The notes: generated from the letters alone by a model not told the origin. Shown: positions 7,257 through 13,751, numbered from the stretch's first letter. The stretch is DNA of 14,033 nt from DATDCV01 sp036524155 (GCA_036524155.1 DATDCV010000674.1:1-14033), one strand, 5' to 3'. Numbers and translations: made by a program.

Positions 7257-7823
7257 TCAGCGCGGCGTGGGCTGCCCGTAGAACGCCCGGGCCTCGGCTT
7301 TATGGTTCCGCCGCAAACGGATAGTCCCCAGCAACGTGTAAAAGGCCACCGCCACAGCGTAGGCGACGATGCCCAAACCGATGGCCAGCACGATCGGGTC
7401 GTGATCCGACGCAAAGTAGATCACCGCCGCCCCAACCCCGGCCACCAGCGCCGTCTGCGCAAAAAGGCAAAACAGGTACAGGCCGACGCTGGTTTCCTGC
7501 ACGCGCTCGACGTGCCACTCGCGGTAAAGCTCCTCCCCCAGCGAGCGCATCAGCCACGCGGATTGGAAATTCCGCGCCGCCACCAGCACGCTCGTCGTGC
7601 TGATCACGATCGCCGGCAGCAGCCAAAAGGCGAATCCCACACAGAGCGCCAGGTTCACCGGCACACCCCATTTCCACCCCAGTTTTTTCGCTATCGGGTT
7701 GCCTTCCAGCACCATGTTCGGCGTCGCCACCCACGTGCTCAGAAAATCCGCCCCGCGCGCCACCAGTAACAGCACGCACAACACCCAGTACGTGTCGCTG
7801 CCAAATGCCTCAAAGTCGCCCAT
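7257..7823 (-). CDS. Four-helix membrane protein of unknown function
   Basis: From ATG 7823 the product has 188 residues. That ATG shares one base with the hisI stop (TGATG), which implies translational coupling. A longer upstream frame exists but it only shadows hisI. Hydrophobic segments lie at about 12-32, 56-85, 113-138 and 143-167. A conserved-looking motif RGADFLSTW...EGNPIAKKLGWKWG (R23, D26, T30, E40, N42-P43) follows the first helix. This Asp...Thr...Glu-x-Asn-Pro pattern resembles DUF5658-type small membrane proteins, by recall only. It sits between hisI and trpE with no gaps beyond 26 bases, so it is co-transcribed, but the sequence gives no evidence of a role in amino-acid synthesis. 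Confidence 0.8.
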   Translation of the reverse strand: MGDFEAFGSDTYWVLCVLLLVARGADFLSTWVATPNMVLEGNPIAKKLGWKWGVPVNLALCVGFAFWLLPAIVISTTSVLVAARNFQSAWLMRSLGEELYREWHVERVQETSVGLYLFCLFAQTALVAGVGAAVIYFASDHDPIVLAIGLGIVAYAVAVAFYTLLGTIRLRRNHKAEARAFYGQPTPR

Positions 7824-8212
7824 CACTTTTTGCCGTAAATCGCCTCCGGCGACAGCAGCCGCTCTTCCGTCGTCTTGAAGCCAGCTCCCGCGCTCTCCGC
7901 CGACCGGAAAAAGCACGAACGATAGCCTTCGTGGCACGCAGCCCCCGCCTGTTCCACCTGGATTAACAGCGTGTCGCCGTCGCAGTCGAACGCGATGTCC
8001 TTCACCTCTTGCGTGTGCCCGCTCGATTCGCCTTTCATCCAGAACTTCTGGCGGGAACGGCTCCAAAAATGCGTTTTCCCGGTCGCCATCGTCTTCTCCA
8101 GCGACGCCCGGTTCATCCACGCCATCATCAACACCCGGCCGGTCTTCTGATCCTGCACGATCGCCGGGATCAGGCCCTGGCCGTCAAATTTCAACTGATC
8201 CATGAAACTCAT
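7823..8212 (-). CDS. hisI: Phosphoribosyl-AMP cyclohydrolase
   Basis: The 129 residues are a single-domain HisI without the fused HisE pyrophosphohydrolase. It opens the purine ring of PR-AMP in histidine synthesis. Metal ligands fit the family spacing: D76, D78 and D80 of DCDGD for magnesium, and C77, C93 and C100 for zinc (AACHEGYRSCFF). The W50SRSRQKFWMKGESSGH segment is also typical. ATG 8212 is the first start; M4 at 8203 is an alternative. It is first in the hisI-membrane protein-trpE run, and its promoter must lie in 8213-8450, where I could not pick a convincing box. The other his genes are not in the window. Confidence 0.95.
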   Translation of the reverse strand: MSFMDQLKFDGQGLIPAIVQDQKTGRVLMMAWMNRASLEKTMATGKTHFWSRSRQKFWMKGESSGHTQEVKDIAFDCDGDTLLIQVEQAGAACHEGYRSCFFRSAESAGAGFKTTEERLLSPEAIYGKK

Positions 8213-8450
8213 ATTTCAAAACTTCACTCGGGGACACAAACCTAGCAGATCCGGCTCTTCGAGCCATGAAAAAAGGATGCAGCCGGCGGAAAGAACCAGG
8301 ATGCTCACGGGCGGGGTCGGCGCGCGGACTTCAGTCCGCAGCAATCGCCGACCGACCATCGCGTCTGGAATTCGGAGGCCCCGCGGCAATTCTCAGGTTA
8401 TCGAAGGCAGGTTTCTTTAACTCGATTCACATTCAAAGCGCAGATTCAAT
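8213..8450. other. Spacer upstream of hisI
   Basis: This 238-base stretch separates hisI (minus) from the broken secretory ORF (plus). It contains two small perfect hairpins, GGCTC-TTC-GAGCC (8253-8265) and GCGGACT-TC-AGTCCGC (8324-8339). It presumably holds the hisI promoter. Short frames here do not look coding. Confidence 0.5.
8324..8339. repeat. Perfect 7-bp hairpin GCGGACT/AGTCCGC
   Basis: The two seven-base arms are perfectly complementary around TC. The surrounding GCGCGGACTTCAGTCCGCAGC is a sequence I recall as a common interspersed repeat in Verrucomicrobia-type genomes (unchecked). Confidence 0.6.
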
Positions 8451-8615
8451 ATGAAAGCCAGATCCCTCATCACGCCGGTTGCGGTGGTTCTCTCCATCCT
8501 CAGCCCTCATTTATTCGCCGCTGAGTTCGGCAGCGCGTTTACCTTCCAGGGGCGCCTGGCCGACGGGCCGTGGCGGGATGGCAGGAACAAATTCGGCGTG
8601 TTTCCAAGGCGTTAA
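8451..8615 (+). pseudogene. Truncated start of a secreted TFQGRL-type protein
   Basis: The ATG frame gives 54 residues. It begins with a clear signal peptide (MKARSLITPVAVVLSILSPHLFAA), then EFGSAFTFQGRLADG. This is how many secreted proteins of this group begin, and it resembles ALTFQGLL in the neighbouring S74 protein. The rest of the domain, normally 'yDLrFaLfda' and onward, is missing. After ADG the frame runs into an unrelated tail and stops in the palindrome at 8606-8623. I read this as a gene cut off by a repeat or rearrangement. A real 54-residue secreted peptide is possible but less likely. Confidence 0.6.
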
Positions 8616-8623
8616 AACGCCTT
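8606..8623. repeat. Palindrome AAGGCGTT-AA-AACGCCTT
   Basis: It has perfect eight-base arms around AA, followed by TTATT on the plus strand. The stop codon of the truncated secretory frame (8613-8615) is within it. It could end transcription from the plus strand, but it resembles an interspersed repeat more than a dedicated terminator. Confidence 0.6.
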
Positions 8624-8693
8624 TATTCACATTGAAAATAAGGACAGCCGGCGCATTTACACCTTCTAAAGTCTGCCGAACCCTCAGACACCG

Positions 8694-8707
8694 CGGCGCT
8701 AAAGCCG
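8694..8707. repeat. Small hairpin CGGC-GCTAAA-GCCG overlapping the S74 stop codon
   Basis: CGGC (8694-8697) pairs with GCCG (8704-8707), and the S74 gene stop codon (8701-8699) is in the loop. The stem is short. The setting, next to the 8606-8623 palindrome, suggests both belong to one interspersed element. Confidence 0.4.
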
Positions 8708-10063
8708 TCTCCCTACCGCTAGCTCCTCAAGCCGCTTCAGCCGCGTCTCCAGCTCGTCAACGCGGGCGGCTTTTGCACGCAGCGTCTCGATCTCTACCTG
8801 CTGCTCTTTCATCGCTTCCACGAGCACCGGGACGAGGCTGACGTATGCGACGGACTTGAAACCTTTCGCATCGGCGTAGACCAGTTCCGGCAGCACCTTC
8901 TCCACCTCTTGCGCAAGAAAACCGATCTGCCGCCGTTCGGACAGGTGCAGGTCGGGCAGATCCTTGCGCCAGTCGTACGAAACACCGCGCAAGTTCACCA
9001 CGGCGTTCAGCGCGTTCTCGAGCGGCGCGATTCCGGTCTTGTAGCGGGCGTCGGAGTTGTTCACAAAAGTTCCGATGACGCGCACCGCCCCGCCATCTTC
9101 ATTGGCGATCACGATGTCGTGGCTGCCCGCGCCAGGGAAGCCCAAGTAAGCTTTGCGGCCAGCTCCGGTGCCGCGTGGGTAGAACTCTATGTAGGCGTGG
9201 TCCGCGCCTTCGAGGTCCAGCACGGGGCCGTTGCCCTTGGCATGGAGCGGCGCCAATGGAAAGTCCACGTTGATTCCCAGTGGCCCGCCGATCGCGACGC
9301 CTCCGGACGCGTGCAGCTTGATCCTCCGGTTGGAGGGATCGGTCCCAACACCGATGATGTCGAGCGCACCGGCGGTAGCAAACTCGTATCCCAGAATGCC
9401 GGAGTAGGCGTATTTGCCGGCGGCGTCCGCGCCGAGCTCAAGGACGGCCCCGACCGCGACGCCCCCACCCACGTGCAGTTTCCTTCTCGGGTTCGCTGTC
9501 CCGATGCCGATGTTACCGAACAAGTCAGCAGTCATTCCGCCACCGCTGACTTTGCTGAGCGAGTTCACGTCGAAAGCCAGATGGGCGGACAATATCGAAC
9601 TGCTCGGCACCGACTGGGCAAAGTTCGCGTAAGGAGCCGCGCTCAGCGGGAGGCGCGGTGTCATCTCCGGGTCGGCGCCGACTTTTATTCCAACGAAGTA
9701 AGGGACATTGAACGGAAGATTGGCAAAAGCCGCGGCATTTCCATTGCCGATGCTGGTCGAAAAGATCCCGCCCGTAACGGAGACCACCTGTGTTTCGTTA
9801 TATAAAGCATTGCCACCGGAGATAGCTTCATAAAGCGCGAAGGAGATACTCTGGGAAGTGTCCACGGGTTGGCCCGTGCCCGTCTTCAGCAGACCCTGGA
9901 AAGTGAGGGCGCGAGGTGTCTGGGCCCATGCTGGCGCGCAAACAAGAGATGCCAAGACGGCCAGGACAAGGGTCTGGCGGAGCCGATGCTCCGCTGCGGT
10001 CACGGCTTTTTTGCAGGACCGCTTGAGCGGATGGGCTTCAGGCATTGAGGCATAGTTGTTCAT
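8699..10063 (-). CDS. Secreted protein with C-terminal peptidase S74 (intramolecular chaperone) domain
   Basis: From ATG 10063 the product has 454 residues; ATGs at 10096 and 10045 are alternatives. A long basic n-region leads into the signal segment TLVLAVLASLVCAPAWA, with likely cleavage after A47 (AWA|Q). Next come ALTFQGLLKTGTGQPVDTS and an SFALYEAISGG stretch, then repeats of the GIGTANPRRKLHVGG type seen in tail-fibre-like bacterial surface proteins. The C-terminal S74 domain starts at NNSDARYKTGI with the catalytic pair S337 and K342, followed by RQIGFLAQEVEKVLPELV. It ends in a leucine-rich coiled coil. S74 domains drive trimerisation and then cut themselves off. The protein is probably an exported trimeric surface or matrix protein with no known partner here. 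The last residues (AVGRRL) and stop come from repeat-like DNA. Confidence 0.82.
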   Translation of the reverse strand: MNNYASMPEAHPLKRSCKKAVTAAEHRLRQTLVLAVLASLVCAPAWAQTPRALTFQGLLKTGTGQPVDTSQSISFALYEAISGGNALYNETQVVSVTGGIFSTSIGNGNAAAFANLPFNVPYFVGIKVGADPEMTPRLPLSAAPYANFAQSVPSSSILSAHLAFDVNSLSKVSGGGMTADLFGNIGIGTANPRRKLHVGGGVAVGAVLELGADAAGKYAYSGILGYEFATAGALDIIGVGTDPSNRRIKLHASGGVAIGGPLGINVDFPLAPLHAKGNGPVLDLEGADHAYIEFYPRGTGAGRKAYLGFPGAGSHDIVIANEDGGAVRVIGTFVNNSDARYKTGIAPLENALNAVVNLRGVSYDWRKDLPDLHLSERRQIGFLAQEVEKVLPELVYADAKGFKSVAYVSLVPVLVEAMKEQQVEIETLRAKAARVDELETRLKRLEELAVGRRL

Positions 10064-10094
10064 ATGGGAAAGAGTCTCTTGGTACATTGTCTGC

Positions 10095-10100
10095 ATTATA
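10095..10100 (-). promoter_or_regulatory. Possible -10 box (TATAAT) for the S74 gene
   Basis: Read on the minus strand, a perfect TATAAT lies in an unusually AT-rich stretch (10093-10113), 32 bases before the ATG at 10063. If used, transcription would start after the ATG at 10096, favouring 10063 as the start codon. There is no good -35 box at 17 bases; the nearest TTG-type hexamer sits about 21 bases upstream. Confidence 0.35.
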
Positions 10101-10153
10101 CATATAATTAGAAATGCTTCCGCGCAAGGGGCCTCGCTGATCGTTTCTCCGCT

Positions 10154-10194
10154 CGCCTCGCGGCAGTCATCTCCGGGTTTTGCCGAGCGAGGCG
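10154..10194. repeat. Imperfect inverted repeat
   Basis: CGCCTCGCGGCA (10154-10165) pairs with TGCCGAGCGAGGCG (10181-10194), with a two-base bulge and a 15-base loop. The role is unknown; it lies upstream of the candidate S74 promoter. Confidence 0.5.
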
Positions 10195-10284
10195 CAACCT
10201 GAGGCAGCCCCGGGACTTAAGCGTGCGGCCTCCAAATACGAGCCCATGGCCCCGTCTGGAAATGGTGCGTCCATCACGGGGCCG

Positions 10285-10430
10285 CTACCCTGGGACCAAT
10301 ACCGTAACCCCGGTAACTCTGAAAGAGTTGGAGCCTCTGACCTGCGGATCCAGACGTCCTCGAGGTTGGCGGTGTCTGGCTTCAGCTCTTTCAGAGTTGA
10401 CGCTCTTTGGCGGCGGGCATCCCAGGGTAG
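10285..10430. repeat. Long nested palindromic intergenic repeat
   Basis: The outer arms CTACCCTGGGA (10285-10295) and TCCCAGGGTAG (10420-10430) are perfectly complementary. The inner arms AACTCTGAAAGAG (10316-10328 region) and CTCTTTCAGAGTT (10387-10399) are also complementary. The 58-base core and the two flanks between arms are not paired. This CTACCCTGGGA/CTGAAAGAGTT architecture strongly resembles a family of long palindromes I recall from Planctomycetes and Verrucomicrobia genomes. The trailing CCCTGGGCTACAAGATTACA with its hairpin (10531-10564) may be part of the same unit. Confidence 0.7.
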
Positions 10431-10547
10431 CCCCGCTCTTTGGGCCTGGAGTTGGCGGACGGCTTGTGGAGCAGAGTTGCCGCTCGATCCTGGATTCGAA
10501 CGCAAGCTGGCTGAAGACAGTGCGGGTCAACCCTGGGCTACAAGATT

Positions 10548-10564
10548 ACATCCTTTCAGGATGT
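10548..10564. repeat. Hairpin ACATCCT-TTC-AGGATGT
   Basis: It has perfect seven-base arms with a three-base loop, directly after CCCTGGGCTACAAGATT. It is probably the distal end of the repeat unit beginning at 10285. No T-run follows, so it is not a typical terminator. Confidence 0.6.
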
Positions 10565-10635
10565 CAATGTCAAGACACTGCCCTGAGGCCGTGCTTCGCG
10601 AGTTCCTCCGAGCCACTTGAATAAGTAAAAGTTCG

Positions 10636-10650
10636 GTGCTACATCAGCAC
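10636..10650 (+). promoter_or_regulatory. Hairpin GTGCT-ACATC-AGCAC abutting the ATG
   Basis: Perfect five-base arms end on the base before the ATG at 10651, where a ribosome-binding site would be expected. It may hinder or tune initiation. It could also be chance. Confidence 0.35.
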
Positions 10651-11853
10651 ATGTTCACCGTAACCGCAGACAGTGTTCTTCCGTGCACCGTAACCGGATC
10701 ATGGCCGCGCCCTCGCTGGTTTGACGTCAGCATGTGGGGACGCCCCCTCGACACCTGCATGTTGGACGTGCGCTTCCGCGAGAAGTACCAGGACGCGCTC
10801 GCGACGGTTTTGAGCGATCAGGAACGCGCGGGGCTGGACATCCTGACGCATGGCGATCTCCATTGCGACGACGACCTGGCCGGTCGCTCGTGGCATCACT
10901 ACCCTTTGCAGCGCTGGGCGGGTTTTCAGGGGGACTACCTGCAATCCGAGGAAACGCGTTCGCCCTGGCTGCGCTACCCGGCGGGAACGCTGTTGAACGA
11001 GATCTACACGGGCTGGCGTTGGCCGCGCGTCATTGACAAGGTGGAGCACCGGCCGCTGGATTACCCGAAAATCTGGCGCCTGGCCCAGGGCAAGACGTCC
11101 CGGCCGGTGCGATTCGGGACGTGCTGCTCCCAGGTGATGGGCCTGTTCCTCGACCTCCAAACGAACAAATACAAGGACCGGCGCGAGGTCGTCTGGGACA
11201 TGGCCGTGGCGATGAACCAGGAGCTGCTGGCGCTCAAGGCAGCCGGGTGCCGATGCATCCAGATCGAGGAGCCCACGCTGCATTTCTGGGCCAACACCTT
11301 CGGGCGCAACCATGACGAGGTGCAGTTCATGATCAAGGCCTATAACCGCGAGGTGGAAGGCCTGGACGATGTCGAAATCTGGATTCACACCTGCTGGGGC
11401 AACCCGAATATGCAGCGCGTGATCGAGAACGATTCCTATCGCGAGTCCTTCGAGCTTTACCTTGAAGCCTGCCGCGGGGACGTCTGGACGATCGAAACCA
11501 AGGACCGGAACTTCCGGGAAGTGGACCTGTTCGCGCCCTTCCGGGGCAAGCTCAAGAAGAAGATTTGCGTCGGAGTCGTGAGCCACCGCACCTTACAGGT
11601 GGAACGTCCGCAGGACGTCGCGGATTCGATCCGGCAGGCGCTCCGGCACATCGCTCCCGAGCAGCTCATCATTTCAAGCGACTGCGGCTTCGGCCGGCAG
11701 GGCTGCAATCGCGAAATCGCGTTTTTCAAAGCCGCCGCCATTGCGCAAGGCGCGAATATCGTCCGGCGCGAGCTGGGTCTGCGGGAGACCTGCATCCGGG
11801 CGGCTGATCCCCACCTGCAGACCGACATCGTGCCGCCCAAGGCAGACCGGTGA
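10651..11853 (+). CDS. Cobalamin-independent methionine synthase (MetE) core-like zinc methyltransferase
   Basis: From ATG 10651 the product has 400 residues; the GTG at 10636 lies inside a hairpin and is a weaker choice. It aligns with only the C-terminal, catalytic half of MetE. TGSWPRPRW at the start corresponds to the GSFPQT region. The zinc ligands are recognisable as H246 and C248 (HTC), E282 (TIETKD) and C345 (SSDCGFG). IEEPTLHF carries the conserved acidic pair after a TIM-barrel strand. The N-terminal MetE folate domain is absent. Such core-MetE proteins transfer methyl or alkyl groups to a zinc-bound thiol; in archaea, core-MetE takes methyl from a corrinoid. The C248-to-E282 spacing is longer than in E. 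coli MetE (34 against 22), so the thiol acceptor and donor remain unknown. It stands alone with no met genes beside it. Confidence 0.82.
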   Translation: MFTVTADSVLPCTVTGSWPRPRWFDVSMWGRPLDTCMLDVRFREKYQDALATVLSDQERAGLDILTHGDLHCDDDLAGRSWHHYPLQRWAGFQGDYLQSEETRSPWLRYPAGTLLNEIYTGWRWPRVIDKVEHRPLDYPKIWRLAQGKTSRPVRFGTCCSQVMGLFLDLQTNKYKDRREVVWDMAVAMNQELLALKAAGCRCIQIEEPTLHFWANTFGRNHDEVQFMIKAYNREVEGLDDVEIWIHTCWGNPNMQRVIENDSYRESFELYLEACRGDVWTIETKDRNFREVDLFAPFRGKLKKKICVGVVSHRTLQVERPQDVADSIRQALRHIAPEQLIISSDCGFGRQGCNREIAFFKAAAIAQGANIVRRELGLRETCIRAADPHLQTDIVPPKADR

Positions 11854-11869
11854 CCCTGACTGGTCCTCC

Positions 11870-11882
11870 CCCACTGAGTGGG
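11870..11882 (+). terminator. Possible hairpin end of the MetE-like transcript
   Basis: CCCAC-TGA-GTGGG is a strong short stem, 17 bases after the stop codon. There is no U-run, so intrinsic termination is doubtful; it may be part of the flanking repeat. Confidence 0.3.
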
Positions 11883-11941
11883 CAGAGGGAATCGTATGAG
11901 GTGGTCTCATGGCAGAGCGCGGGAGTGCTCGGGCGGGTTAT

Positions 11942-12038
11942 AGCGGCAGCGAGCTGCGCGCACTCCAAACGCTGGCGCGCAGTTCGGGGCGCACCCGCAG
12001 CCGCGAAGCGTATGGAGTGCGCGCAGCTTGCTGCCGCT
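11942..12038. repeat. 31-bp near-perfect inverted repeat
   Basis: The left arm (11942-11972, starting AGCGGCAGCGAGCTGC) and right arm (12008-12038, ending AGCTTGCTGCCGCT) match at 29 of 31 positions as inverted copies, around a 35-base loop. The arm length is MITE- or REP-like. No transposase is encoded inside. I recall GCGGCAGCGAGCTGC-type arms as widespread in Verrucomicrobia-like genomes. Confidence 0.8.
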
Positions 12039-12066
12039 TTCGGTTCGGTGAGCAGACACAAGCAAT

Positions 12067-12107
12067 CTCCCTCTGTTCCTCTCGATGAGGACCGGGGAGA
12101 GGAGGCC
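12067..12107 (+). repeat. Degenerate copy of the CTCCCTCT/GGGGAGAGGAGG hairpin repeat
   Basis: CTCCCTCTGTTCCTCT followed by GATGAGGACCGGGGAGAGG matches the arms and right-hand end of the 4243-4308 and 4489-4554 copies, with a diverged loop. The shared right end is GGGGAGAGGAGGCC. Confidence 0.55.
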
Positions 12108-12154
12108 GATATGCCGACCTATTTCGGGGACGCTACACTAACGGTCTTGGTGGC

Positions 12155-13579
12155 TCAGCCAATCCCCAAGGAGACGTGCTTGGTCTCGAGGAAAGCCTCC
12201 AGGCCCTCGGTGCCGAGCTCGCGGCCCCAGCCGCTTTGTTTCAGGCCGCCGAACGGGGCGTTGCTGGTGGTGGGCAGCCCGTCGTTGATGCCGATCGAGC
12301 CTGCCTCCAGACGATCCGCCAGCCGGAACACGCGAGAGACATCGCGGGTGAAGGCGTAGGCGCTCAGGCCGAACGGAGTGGCGTTGGCCAGCTCAATCGC
12401 TTGTTCTTCGGTATCGAAGACCGTGACGGGAGCGATCGGGGCGAAGATTTCCTCGTGGAGGCAACGGCTGTCGGTGGGCACGTCGGCCAGAACGGTGGGT
12501 TCGAGGAAGAAGCCCTTGCGCTCCAACCGCCGGCCGCCGCACAGAACGCGCGCACCCCGCTTGACGGCGTCCTGGATCACGGCGGTGGCATGCTGGAAAG
12601 CTTTCTGATCGATCAGCGGCCCAATCTCCACGCCGGGTTCGGAGAACTCGCCTGTTTTGAGGGCTTTGACCTGGGCGACGAAGGCGTCGAGAAAGCGTTC
12701 GTAAATGGGCCGGTGCACCAGCAGCCGGTTGCTGGCGATGCAGGACTGGCCGGTGTTGCGCATTTTCGCCAGCAGCGCGCCATCAACCGCCGTCTTGAGG
12801 TCGGCATCCTCGAAGACGAGCAGAGGGCCGTTGCCGCCCATTTCGAGGGACAGCGGCTTGATGGTCTCGGCCGCGCCGCGAATCAGCAGCCGGCCGACCT
12901 CGGTCGAGCCGGTGAAGGTGACTTTGCGGCAGAGCGGATTGGTGAGGAATTCCTGGCCGATTTCATCGGATTGCCCGCACACGACCTGCAAGACGCCTTT
13001 GGGGAGTTGGACGGAGTGGACGCACTCGGCGAAAGCGATGCAGCTCAGCGGGGTTTGCCGCGCCGGCTTGAGGACCACCGGACATCCGGCGGCCAACGCG
13101 GGCGCCAGCTTCCGCACGGCCAGCACCAGCGGAAAGTTCCAGGGGCTGATCGCTCCCACGACTCCCACCGGAGTCTTCACTACCAGGTTGCGCTTGCCGC
13201 CGGCCTGCGGCGGGATAATGCGGCCGTAAGCGCGCCGGCCTTCTTCGGCGAACCACTGCAGGTGATCTATCGTCATCGCGACCTCGCCCAGGCTCTGCGC
13301 CAGCGGCTTGCCGTTCTCGCTGCTGATGAGCCGAGCAGTTTCATCCTTCCGCCGCTCCACTTCAGCAGCGATTCGGCGCAGGAACTCGCCGCGGGCTTTG
13401 GCGGTAAGCTGTCGCCAACCCGCGAACGCGGTGTGCGCGTCGGCCAGCGCTTGCCCCACCCGGCGACGGTCCACGGTGGAGATCCTGGCAAAAGCTTCAC
13501 CCGTTGCCGGGTTGAGGACATCCCAGGCCGGGTCGCTCGCAACGAACTCGCCGTTCAGGTAGAGAGGATAAGTCTTCAT
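12155..13579 (-). CDS. gabD: NAD(P)-dependent succinate-semialdehyde dehydrogenase-type aldehyde dehydrogenase
   Basis: From ATG 13579 (MKTYPLYLNGEF) the product has 474 residues, near the usual 480 for GabD. An open frame continues to 13804, but that part translates repeat DNA and the end of the upstream gene, so it is discarded. The NAD-binding loop is PWNFPL, the general base is E246 (LEMGGNGPL) and the catalytic nucleophile is C280 (NTGQSCIASNR). Their spacing of 34 matches ALDHs in general. The C-terminal NAPFGGLKQSGWGREL...LETKHVSLGI closely resembles GabD, which oxidises succinate semialdehyde to succinate. Other semialdehydes (glutarate, glycolaldehyde, lactaldehyde) are possible. It lies 172 bases downstream of a transaldolase-family gene on the same strand; no gabT is visible. 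Family sure, substrate probable. Confidence 0.85.
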   Translation of the reverse strand: MKTYPLYLNGEFVASDPAWDVLNPATGEAFARISTVDRRRVGQALADAHTAFAGWRQLTAKARGEFLRRIAAEVERRKDETARLISSENGKPLAQSLGEVAMTIDHLQWFAEEGRRAYGRIIPPQAGGKRNLVVKTPVGVVGAISPWNFPLVLAVRKLAPALAAGCPVVLKPARQTPLSCIAFAECVHSVQLPKGVLQVVCGQSDEIGQEFLTNPLCRKVTFTGSTEVGRLLIRGAAETIKPLSLEMGGNGPLLVFEDADLKTAVDGALLAKMRNTGQSCIASNRLLVHRPIYERFLDAFVAQVKALKTGEFSEPGVEIGPLIDQKAFQHATAVIQDAVKRGARVLCGGRRLERKGFFLEPTVLADVPTDSRCLHEEIFAPIAPVTVFDTEEQAIELANATPFGLSAYAFTRDVSRVFRLADRLEAGSIGINDGLPTTSNAPFGGLKQSGWGRELGTEGLEAFLETKHVSLGIG

Positions 13580-13621
13580 AATACAATTGTCGAAATTGCT
13601 CGCAGACCGCGCAGGAATCCG

Positions 13622-13696
13622 GGTAGGGACGTGTTCCACCGCGTCCCTCGAATGGTTTGGGGAAAAGAATGGGACGCGGTGGAACGCGTCCCTACC
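13622..13696. repeat. 26-bp inverted repeat between transaldolase-like and aldehyde dehydrogenase genes
   Basis: Arms 13622-13647 (GGTAGGGACGTGTTCCACCG onward) and 13671-13696 are inverted copies with one mismatch in 26, around a 23-base loop. As RNA this would form a very stable hairpin in the 5' leader of the aldehyde dehydrogenase, 43 bases before its ATG. The GTAGGGACGCGTTCCACC arm is a sequence I recall as highly repeated in Verrucomicrobia-like genomes. Confidence 0.8.
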
Positions 13697-13751
13697 ATTT
13701 CGGTTGTGGGTGTGCTGCGCTGTGGCCTTCCAGGTTTTGCGGACATTTCGC

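Larger units (their letters stand above)
10101..10650. other. Gene-free region with nested palindromes
   Basis: This is the divergent spacer between the S74 and MetE-like genes. It contains an imperfect inverted repeat (10154-10194), a long nested palindrome (10285-10430), a hairpin (10548-10564) and a hairpin at the MetE-like start (10636-10650). Open frames up to about 146 codons cross it on both strands, but their content tracks the palindromes and matches no family I recognise. Confidence 0.6.
11854..12154. other. Spacer between convergent genes, filled with inverted repeats
   Basis: These 301 bases contain a CCCAC-TGA-GTGGG hairpin just after the MetE-like stop (11870-11882), the 31-bp inverted repeat (11942-12038), and a degenerate copy of the CTCCCTCT/GGGGAGAGGAGG hairpin family (12067-12107). 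No gene was seen. Confidence 0.6.

Noticed and set aside
7824..8120. N-terminal extension of the membrane-protein frame
   Set aside because: It lies wholly inside hisI in another frame. The ATG coupled to the hisI stop gives a natural first membrane helix.
10480..10510. TGGATTCGAAC resembling a tRNA T-arm
   Set aside because: There is no matching acceptor stem, anticodon arm or D-arm at the right distances.
10167..10624. Three overlapping open frames of 112-146 codons on both strands
   Set aside because: They run through nested palindromes, have no recognisable domain or start signal, and compete with each other.
11850..12359. Plus-strand 169-codon frame after the MetE-like gene
   Set aside because: It crosses both arms of the 31-bp inverted repeat and then runs antisense to the aldehyde dehydrogenase.
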